Origin: Blastomussa wellsi
Lineage: Eukaryota > Cnidaria > Anthozoa > Scleractinia > Plerogyridae
Direction of reading: 5' to 3'
DNA length: 64,000 nt
Assembly: GCA_947652115.1 (NCBI GenBank)
Contig: OX393568.1
Coordinates: 5,068,641-5,132,640 of the forward strand
Position numbers and translations under genes: made by a program. The notes beneath the pieces are model-generated. The model was not told the origin of the DNA. It did no database searches and worked only from the letters and a program-made list of their open reading frames with translations. Positions 56,710 through 64,000 of this stretch are shown one piece after another (the first letter of the stretch is position 1; each line of letters begins with the position of its first letter).

Positions 56710-58100
56710 CTTGAACTGTTTAAACTGCAAAATTTTTGCGAAAAGACCTTTTCTTAGAGCACGACAACTTTGCAACGGTGCCATCGTGATGCCACGTACG
56801 GCGGAAATCTCGAAAATTCAACATGATGTATTTCAAACACAAAGGACACTATCTAGCTGGAAACTTGTGAATAGATGTATTTTTAGGATTTCTTTCACGT
56901 GGTGACAATGAAAATTACGCAGGCCCAGCGAATTTTGTTTTTAAAATTTTATGACGTCACGTGAAAACCAATAATAATAATAATAATAATAATATTTGAT
57001 GTAATGGTGGTGACTAATATTCAAAAGCTGGTGCTTGGATACGCGTTAGCAATATGTTAACGCACCATTTACCTTGAACAAATCAACTTGCACAGGAAAA
57101 CATTGGCATGATTAAAGATTGACAAGTCGATCTCATCATCGATAATTTTAAGGTTTCTCGTGATAAAAATGTCGTCAGCCAAACCGGATTAACCTGCTTC
57201 CATGCATTTAAAACTTGATTAAAAGACTTTGTTTTGCATCGTTTGCCATTTGGATGGTTTCCATGTTTTAGCAAAAAAAAATATTTTTCACAAGCCGCCG
57301 AGACATGTTTTGTTTCTTAGATACTCCGATCCAGAATTACATCAATAAACCTGCAATCCTCCGCTCTGTGATTGATTAATCCAGGAATCGGTCCTCAAAA
57401 GTTAATTATAGAACGAAATCGAAAGAATCACCAAATTATTTCGCTTTTTTATGGAGCCACATTGTTAATATTTTAGACCGCAAATACCGAAAACAATAAA
57501 CCCGATGAATATTACATTAATATTCTACTACGTTGAAAGGTACTTAAAATGAAACCATCTTACCGAACTCAAATCAGATCTTGCTGGACTCAAATCTTTA
57601 AAACATATTCTATTGCAAATAGAAATTACGATGTTTTCCCGTGGTCACAAAAGCTGTTAAACCTGTTTTGAGAAACATCTATTCTAAATGAGAAAAAGAA
57701 CCAAAATAAAATATTTACATAAACAAATTTTTTCCACGTGTGTGTTTTGTTTTTGGCATAATAATTAGTGAACGTAAACATTATTTTATTCTTTTTTTTT
57801 CTTCGTTTTAATTTCTTTTCCGACCAGAAATTTGGTCGCACCGCATAAAAGTATAAATAGTCTCCAGGGTACTCAATTTGAAGTTTCCTTGAATGAAATG
57901 CAAAACAGTTTTCAATGAATGAAAAGGGTGACAGATGGTCATAACAAAAACACGAAAAAGGTGACACACGAATAATTAAAACATTGATTCGATCGTCGCG
58001 ATTCTCGCGTGTCTAAATCAACCCAAGATCGCACATTCATGTCATTGGTTTTACATGCGTGGAACGGCCTAAGTGACCTAATTCCAGCCCGCTAATTATC
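56710..58100. other. No gene recognised
   Basis: AT-rich, with an (AAT)n run near 56971-56992. Presumed upstream region of the amine-oxidase-like gene; no other feature is supported. Confidence 0.45.
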
Positions 58101-58106
58101 GCGCGT

Positions 58107-58114
58107 TATAAAGG
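58107..58114 (+). promoter_or_regulatory. Candidate TATA box of amine-oxidase-like gene
   Basis: TATAAAGG, 60 bp upstream of the ATG at 58174, a usual distance for a short 5' UTR. Confidence 0.45.
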
Positions 58115-58173
58115 TGTTGTTTATCAAGTTACTGATTTGTATCATGGTTTAACTTGTTGTTTTCACGGTCGCC

Positions 58174-60519
58174 ATGCATAAAGGAGGAGGTGTCGTCGTC
58201 CCTATTAAATGGAAAATCGCCGTTACCATTCTATTAATCCTCTGTGTAGGGTTATTGATAGCACTCGTCGTAGTAGCGGTTAATTTCGTTCAGTATAAAG
58301 AAAAATACCCGAGTGATCAAGCCCGCAACACGTGTGCTGATGGAATACTCAACGAAGGAGAAGTCCCGAAGTCGCAAGGTATTTTTAATGACCTCGCACG
58401 CGACGAAATTATTGCCGCGAGGGATTTTATGCTCGCGCAAACCTCACTGAAGCTGAAAAGTATTGAAAACGCTTCCGTTAAGGACAACTACATCTATATG
58501 ATACGACTACGCCCTCCGGATAAAGAAGAAGTTCTGGGATTTTTAGAAGAAGGCAAGTCTAAGCCCGTTAGAAAGGCGCTCGTTGTTGTTTTTGAAGGTG
58601 ACGCGAACCTTCCCGTTGTTCAGGAATACATCGTAGCTTGGCCGAACAACACCAAGGAAATGTCATTCGAAAAACATGGCAATCCCATCCCGTTTAATGT
58701 GCGTCCGTTTGATCAAGTGCAACATAAAGCCATTGCAAAGATCGTCTTAGAAGCCACAACGAAGGCGTTTAACGTTTTGAATGACAGCTACGATGGATAC
58801 TGCTACCACAACTGCACTAACAAGCTATTGAAGTTTTACCCACAAGGGCCCTTTGGAAAAATAAGCGACGAGCGAGCGACCTGGCTTCAGTTCACTCGTG
58901 ATCTGGAAGGCGAATCGCTGAACCCCGTTGATTTTCAACTGTATGTTGATTTCCCTGGCTCTGACGTGTCGAAATGGCAAATCAAGAAGGTTTATTACAA
59001 CGGACAAGCTTTTAACACTATCGATGATCTCGTCTATCAATACAATAGGACGATGGGTATTATAAAATCATTTATTCCCGCGCCAAAAACACCGTTGTTT
59101 TCATCGTACGAGGGCCGTGGAATCTCCCAGTCCCAGAAATCCCGACGCGCTCCAAGGATGTTTGAGCCCGATGGAAAAAGATTCAGTGTCAGCGGTCGCC
59201 ACATTCAGTACATGGATTGGAGCTTCGACTTCCGGATGGATTCGGTTTCGGGTCCTCAACTCTTCGACATTCGATTCAAAGACAAAAGAATCATTTATGA
59301 ACTCAGCTTACAAGAAGCGATAACGTTCTATTCTGGGTACTCGCCGTACTTCATGGCGGCTAACTTCGTTTATGGCGGATGGGCAATGGGAGCCAACACC
59401 TTCGAACTAGTGAGAGGCGTAGACTGTCCCGAAACGTCAAAATTTTTTGACGTTGAGCATTTTGTTGACACAAACCAGCCGCGAATGACCAAGAATGCGG
59501 TATGCGTTTTTGAAATGGACAGCGGCATTCCCCTAAGGCGCCATTTTGAAACAGATGGAAAAGGGTATAAATTTTATGAAGGAGTAGCCAATCACGTCTT
59601 GGTTCTTCGCACGATCACCACAGTCCGAAATTACGATAACATCTTTGACTTTGTGTTTTATAAGAGTGGTGCTGTAGAAGTTAAATCGACGCCCACTGGT
59701 TACTTACAAACAGATAATGATGTAAGCGGGCTGGGTGACTTGTTTGGCCAAGAAATTCAATCTAAGCTGCTTGGAAATTTGTACGAACATATCTTTCATT
59801 ACAAAGTTGATCTTGATGTCCAGGGAAGGTTGAATTCATTCGAAAAGATTGAAATTGCCACCCAAAACACCGATAATAAGTGGCTTCCCCCGGAAAGAAG
59901 AGTTTTAAAAGTTCTTCGGCGGCAAGTCTTGCGACTTGAGACCGACACAGAGTTTAAAAAAATTGATTTTGACAAGCCAACGTTTTACAACGTATACAGC
60001 AATGGCGAAAACATGTTTGGCTCAAAGCGAAAGGGATACCTTATTCAACCCTTATCGGCAGTAAAACAAGTACTACCCGAGGCCGATTACATGACAAAGA
60101 TGGCTCCATGGTCAGTCTATCCGTTGGTCATTACGAAATACGAAAAGACCGAACTAAGAAGCAGTTCCCTTTACAACCAGAACAATCCAACGAAACCGTT
60201 TGTAAACTTCGTAAACTTCTTCCAAAATAAAAATGATGCAATCGAAAATGAGGATCTCGTCGCTTGGGTTTCTATTGGCTGTATCGAAATTCCGAGTTCC
60301 GAAGACGTGCCGAACGTTGCTTCGGCTGCAAACACGGCAAGGTTTATCCTTCGGCCGTTCAATTACTTCGACGCAGCTCCTTCCACGAACTCTACCAACG
60401 CAGTGTTTATCAAACCGGATAAAGACAAGACCAATGTGGTTCAAAGTTTCGTATCTTCAGATGAAGATGTCTGCGTGCCGAGAAAGTATGATATTAATTT
60501 GAGAGGAAGTTACGAGTGA
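58174..60519 (+). CDS. Membrane copper amine oxidase-like protein, probably inactive
   Basis: This 781-aa intronless gene (GCCATGC start context) has the usual family length. Residues 14-38 form a type II membrane anchor. The catalytic beta-sandwich region starts near residue 300 (FSSYEGRG). Family enzymes oxidise primary amines using Cu(II) and a TPQ cofactor made from a Tyr in T-x-x-N-Y-D. Here that motif is intact (TVRNYDN, Y487), and C418 and C444 could form the conserved disulfide. The catalytic-base Asp is Tyr400 (FVYGGWAMG). The first Cu His is Tyr537 (GNLYEHIFHYKVDLDV; H539 kept) and the third Cu His is Glu705 (CIEIPSSEDVPN). Without copper, TPQ should not form, so I infer a pseudoenzyme with a binding or scaffold role. 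About six N-glycosylation sites suggest cell-surface exposure. The frame is long and undamaged, so it appears to be maintained. Confidence 0.92.
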   Translation: MHKGGGVVVPIKWKIAVTILLILCVGLLIALVVVAVNFVQYKEKYPSDQARNTCADGILNEGEVPKSQGIFNDLARDEIIAARDFMLAQTSLKLKSIENASVKDNYIYMIRLRPPDKEEVLGFLEEGKSKPVRKALVVVFEGDANLPVVQEYIVAWPNNTKEMSFEKHGNPIPFNVRPFDQVQHKAIAKIVLEATTKAFNVLNDSYDGYCYHNCTNKLLKFYPQGPFGKISDERATWLQFTRDLEGESLNPVDFQLYVDFPGSDVSKWQIKKVYYNGQAFNTIDDLVYQYNRTMGIIKSFIPAPKTPLFSSYEGRGISQSQKSRRAPRMFEPDGKRFSVSGRHIQYMDWSFDFRMDSVSGPQLFDIRFKDKRIIYELSLQEAITFYSGYSPYFMAANFVYGGWAMGANTFELVRGVDCPETSKFFDVEHFVDTNQPRMTKNAVCVFEMDSGIPLRRHFETDGKGYKFYEGVANHVLVLRTITTVRNYDNIFDFVFYKSGAVEVKSTPTGYLQTDNDVSGLGDLFGQEIQSKLLGNLYEHIFHYKVDLDVQGRLNSFEKIEIATQNTDNKWLPPERRVLKVLRRQVLRLETDTEFKKIDFDKPTFYNVYSNGENMFGSKRKGYLIQPLSAVKQVLPEADYMTKMAPWSVYPLVITKYEKTELRSSSLYNQNNPTKPFVNFVNFFQNKNDAIENEDLVAWVSIGCIEIPSSEDVPNVASAANTARFILRPFNYFDAAPSTNSTNAVFIKPDKDKTNVVQSFVSSDEDVCVPRKYDINLRGSYE

Positions 60520-60740
60520 CCTATATATCTACCGGAAGCGAGTGGTGCAGTCCCGCATTGCTATAGTTGCGCCTAATTGTGTCAAAAATATGCTGGATGT
60601 TAGAGGTTAACCGAAGAGATTGAGAAATGGCAAGCTAAAGGAAAGACCAGCAGAAACAAAACATTCTGAGGCAAAAGAGACAGACAATTGTGGTTCTTGG
60701 CGGTACCGTCCCACGCTAGCCCTAACAGTTTTACGCTATA

Positions 60741-60939
60741 GGCCTTTTGCAACAAACGGTCACATGGTACAAAATCCGCCATTGACCATTTTCGCATTGC
60801 CGATAATACACCTTGTTTACCCCCCCCCCCCCCCAAAAAATTTTCTTTGTTTTGGATGTCCCAGTGCTGGGTTAATAATAAGCTTGCCCTCCAGCATGGC
60901 GGATATTTTGTACCATGTGACCGTTTGTTGCAAAAGGCC
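60741..60939. mobile_element. MITE with about 43-bp TIRs
   Basis: GGCCTTTTGCAACAAACGGT at 60741 is mirrored by ACCGTTTGTTGCAAAAGGCC ending at 60939. Pairing continues through GGTACAAAAT..CCGCCAT. A poly(C) run (about 60821-60834) lies in the loop. Confidence 0.85.
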
Positions 60940-61134
60940 CATTGACTGATGGGAAGACCAGGAATCCTTAAAAACTTAATGAATTCAATTGTTTTCGCGA
61001 TTCATGCAAAATTTATAGCTCGTTTGCGCCAGTTGCTTGTCGATGTAGCCGGTCTCTGACTCTAGGTTGTGGAAACCAACCTCTGAAGAAATATTTAAAA
61101 AATATAAATATTCACGAAATGTATAAGCCTCAGT

Positions 61135-61364
61135 TACAGTCTTTCCCTTAAAACCGTGAACACCAGAAAAAATTTCTGAAATGTTTATTGTGTAGTGACC
61201 AATCGCAGCAAAGTTCAGGACACGCGAACAAACCTCAAAACCACAAACTAATGACCGTTGCTGTTTGCGGTTTAGTTTTCTCACACCTGATTGGCTTTTT
61301 CTTTGTAACACAATAACATTCCATAGACTTTTCTGGTGTTCACGGTTTTACGGGAAAGACTGTA
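61135..61364. mobile_element. MITE with 36-bp TIRs and TA ends
   Basis: TACAGTCTTTCCCTTAAAAC at the left mirrors GTTTTACGGGAAAGACTGTA at the right. Arms run to CACCAGAAAA. Its right TA is shared with the next element. Confidence 0.85.
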
Positions 61365-62253
61365 AAGGAGAACGGAAGGCGAAACCCCACTTTTTAAAAA
61401 GTCATTCATACGAAAGCACATGATAAGTCGTAATCAAATCGCGATATTTTAGGATGTGAACTTACCTTTTAACCTGATTGTAGCAGCAAAAAGGTCCGTA
61501 CCAGAGCAATTTGAACGTCCGCCATTTTGGAAGACATGTTGAAGGCTTGGGCGCATAGTATGACATCTCAATGCACACCTCACGGGATAAACGCGCGAAT
61601 TTCAAAAGTTCAGAAGACAACATCAGTTCCAAAATTAAATGGTCGAATTTGTTGCAGCTGGTTCTTCAAACAGAACGCCCAGTGATTTCAAAAGAGGGAT
61701 AAGTTTCCATTGACTGCCCTTAAAAAATAGGACGCTTCTCTCTCGGAGGAGTGGAATGTTTAATTTACGGCTTCCTCGATCTCTTTGCAGCATAAACATT
61801 CTTTCTCTTGTTGCCTTTCCCAGTTCGCACAACACTCGCATAAACACCACGATTTATTTCCTCTTCGGAGCTCATCTTGACTCTCGTGAACATCGTCTTC
61901 CTCTGACTCCGAACTGTCTCGCATGGTTTCAAAAGAATAAGGCTCGATCTCGGCCATAATACAAGGTTCGTGCAGTTTCGAAGATTCTTCACAAATTTAT
62001 CGACTTGAAAAAAATGCATGTGCATTTCGACGTCACAACATGGTGGCCGACATTCCTTATTTGGAACTAACCGGAAGAAAAAAGGTCAAAATGGCGGACG
62101 TTCAATTTCGAAAAATGGCCTCAGTTTTTGGCCGTTTTTGCCAATTTCGGTCGGAAATATTCGCTTTTACTTTTTGTTTTCCACAAATCTATGTTATTTC
62201 TATCATTTCCAGTGGTCAAATAAAAATTGTCTCTGGTCTTCCGTTCTCCTTTA
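61363..62253. mobile_element. 891-bp TIR element carrying a P2X7-like ORF
   Basis: TAAAGGAGAACGGAAG at 61363-61378 and its exact inverse at 62238-62253 bound the element; TA at each end may be the target duplication. Inside on the minus strand is a Cys-rich ORF (61760-61957) and, further 3', a consensus donor (AAAG|GTAAGT near 61469). This suggests an intron-bearing gene fragment. No transposase is visible, so it is non-autonomous. Confidence 0.65.
61760..61957 (-). CDS. P2X7-ballast-like cysteine cluster ORF, 65 aa
   Basis: The ORF starts at ATG 61957 (MAEIEPYSFE) with an acidic, Ser/Glu-rich N-terminal part. It then has the motif WCLCECCANW (residues about 37-46) and ECLCCKEIEE. The spacing W-C-x-C-x2-C..E-C-x-C-C-x-E-I matches the zinc-binding start of the cytoplasmic ballast domain of P2X7 receptors; no channel part is present. 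Stand-alone proteins with this domain are known to me as repeated families in invertebrates. The frame stops soon after the cluster, where the rest of the domain should follow, so it is either the first exon of a spliced gene or a truncated copy. It lies inside a TIR element. The domain match is good; the gene's integrity is doubtful. Confidence 0.5.
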   Translation of the reverse strand: MAEIEPYSFETMRDSSESEEDDVHESQDELRRGNKSWCLCECCANWERQQEKECLCCKEIEEAVN

Positions 62254-62640
62254 AAATTGATGTTATATATATTCTCAACGTTTCTCAAAAGTGTGCAAAT
62301 TTTTTTGGATCGAAGTATATGGAACCCTGTCTCGTCCGCAGGCGTCGCTCCTTGGTTGCAAAAGTTAGAGTACTGAGTTTAACAAATGGTTCCATGTTGC
62401 CGTGCGTGATGAATGATGAATGATGACGTCAAAATGTGGTAAGAACAAAAAAGTGTGTCACGGATGTGCTTACCACATGTATGATGCTGATGTCTTCTGT
62501 GATCTATTACTGAACAGACGCACGGTAACATGGAATTTATCTGTTTTATATAATAAGGATACAAAATTTACATCAATATATTTCTTTTAATAGATCGTAG
62601 GTAGGAACCAATCAAAATGCGTCCATAACTGGGCTTAACC

Positions 62641-63104
62641 GCCGATCGGTTAGCTCAGTTGGTAGAGCGCCGGACTACCGTGCGGGAGGTCTCGGGTTTG
62701 AGTCCCAGATCGGACCAACACTCAGGGCCTTAAAATAACTGACCTTGTATAATTACATCTGCAAATGGTTAGATGTTTTAGTCTTCTCGGATAAGGACGA
62801 TAAAACCGTAGGTCCAGTCTCCTACATCTTCAATGTTACTTGTCAGCAAGGGTCATTAAAGAACCCACACACTAATCGTAAAGAGTAGGGCACGGAGTTA
62901 CCGGTGCTGTGGTCTGGTCTGTTTGCATATGTACTCATGGGTTGGGTGGGTTGGGTGAGGTCATGAATGGACTGACAGCGGCTGCCATAGGCGCCTTTAC
63001 ATGCTGACGTCCGATCTCAGCCCTGACTAGAAATGTAAAAGAGCTTTTAAACATGTATATGGAAAATGCGCTATAGAAATCCAAATCCATTACTATTATT
63101 ATTA
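62641..63104 (+). mobile_element. Full-length tRNA-derived SINE
   Basis: The head is tRNA-like, with an A box TAGCTCAGTTGG at 62651-62662 and a B box GGGTTTGAGTCCC at 62694-62706. A body of about 330 bp follows, then the 3' end GCGCTATAGAAATCCAAATC and an ATT-repeat tail. This order (Pol III promoter, body, LINE-like 3' end, short repeat tail) defines a SINE; I recognise this body from coral genomes. No coding sequence. Confidence 0.85.
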
Positions 63105-63160
63105 AAAACTAGCTATGGTATATTGCATTTCCTAAGTTTTGCTTGGTTTAGAGGCAATGG
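63101..63160. repeat. Dispersed repeat, copy 2
   Basis: Relative of 12041-12100, starting at the SINE tail. The SINE may have inserted into or next to it. Confidence 0.65.
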
Positions 63161-63263
63161 TTTTTCAGCACATATACCATTGACTTAAAAATATGGTATG
63201 TCTACGCGTAAAAGAATGCATTTTTCGCAATGTTTGTGCAATACTTTTGGGTGTTTTTAATAA

Positions 63264-63344
63264 AACAATTATTCCACTCACGCTTGTTGGATATGAGATG
63301 GTTACAACCAACTCGGCGGTACGAGCGCTCGTGGAATAATTGTT
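63264..63344. repeat. Short inverted repeat
   Basis: AACAATTATTCCAC and its exact inverse flank a 53-nt loop; probably a small MITE end pair. Confidence 0.6.
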
Positions 63345-63347
63345 AAT

Positions 63348-63450
63348 TATATAATAACCAAATCAATGCGCGCGCTCTGATTGGTCAAAAACCCATGTTT
63401 AATCAGAGTTTATATAATAACCAAATCAATGCGCGCGCTCTGATTGGTCA
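63348..63450. repeat. Direct duplication, 64-bp period
   Basis: TATATAATAACCAAATCAAT through CTGATTGGTCA starts at 63348 and again at 63412. The first unit is related to 53440-53512. Confidence 0.8.
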
Positions 63451-63949
63451 ATCAGCTATGGTTTATTGTGCCAGTAAACTCATGGAAAAATCGCGCGTCT
63501 TCTGAATTATTATATAAACATCCCATAGAAACTTGTGGTCTATTGCTTAATTATATTACTACTTTCTGTAAAGTTAACGTTACTTCTATTTAAACCATTT
63601 TTAGAATGCTTTAATTTAATAAAGTTTTAATATACAGTGAACATTGAGATAAACAAGTTATTTGTTGTCATTGCCAGTTTGAAATATTCACAAGCACTCC
63701 AATCACAAGAAAGGACACAGACACAATGCAAATACTCCAATTAGCTTTATAACCCTAACCCTATAAGTTAATAAAAAAAATAAATAATATGAATTTTCAA
63801 TAAGCCAACAACATATTTCCTCCGCGCTGTATTCATAAATTGTAATAGCAATGGTTCTAAAATCTAGAAGCTTCTTATTTCTTAAAGCAATAGGCTTTTC
63901 AGTTTCTTTCTTAGCTACTATTTTGTGTAGAAACAAATTAAATTTGGGC

Positions 63950-64000
63950 TGTACTCCGGATCGGACGGTCCTTGTTCGAGCCTCGGCCGGAATACTGCGT
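63950..64000 (+). repeat. Possible SINE head, cut by window end
   Basis: TTGTTCGAGCCTCGGCCGG resembles the B-box part of a tRNA-derived head, similar in arrangement to the SINE at 62641. The A box is not clear and the element would continue past the window. Confidence 0.3.

Noticed and set aside
62651..62715. Functional tRNA gene
   Set aside because: The head has A and B boxes, but the acceptor and anticodon stems do not pair well and the SINE body continues downstream.

Overview
The window is metazoan nuclear DNA, most likely from an anthozoan cnidarian and probably a stony coral. The evidence is: intronless rhodopsin-like GPCR genes, introns with GTAAGT/AG borders, a tRNA-derived SINE with an (ATT)n tail of a kind I know from corals, LINE 3' ends, many short inverted-repeat elements, and an AT-rich background. 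The species call is inference.

Layout. 1-4.0 kb: no gene recognised. 4.0-9.7 kb: a minus-strand gene for a secreted protein, with a signal-peptide exon (9592-9700), then five fibronectin type II (FN2) exons at about 516-bp spacing and a decayed sixth. All exons are phase 1-1, and the long first intron holds several inverted-repeat elements. 9.9-13.4 kb: microsatellites, a Penelope-like inverted repeat with a hammerhead-like core, and other repeats. 14.4-15.5 kb: a minus-strand OB-fold plus zinc-ribbon (RPA1-like) protein. 15.5-17.6 kb: no gene.

17,631-47,658: three near-identical tandem copies of a 10-kb cassette. Each carries two different intronless GPCR genes (A, 392 aa; B, 326 aa), a 20-21-bp minisatellite at its left edge, a 1.1-kb AT-rich tract and two foldback elements. 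Copy 2 of GPCR A is broken by an 8-bp deletion. A related third receptor (C, 430 aa) lies at 49.5-50.8 kb, outside the triplication, so this is a local GPCR cluster.

51.4-57 kb: retroelement remnants and inverted repeats. 58.2-60.5 kb: an intronless 781-aa type II membrane protein of the copper amine oxidase family. It keeps the TPQ-precursor tyrosine motif but has lost the catalytic Asp and two of three copper His ligands, so it looks like a pseudoenzyme. 60.7-64 kb: stacked inverted-repeat elements, one holding a small ORF with a P2X7-ballast-like cysteine cluster, then a full tRNA-derived SINE and more repeats.

The receptors, the FN2 protein and the amine-oxidase-like protein are all predicted to work at or outside the cell surface. 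I see no sequence evidence that they form one pathway. The most notable points are the degenerate amine oxidase active site, the young GPCR triplication with two identical junctions, the phase-symmetric FN2 exon array, and the P2X7-like domain inside a terminal-inverted-repeat element.
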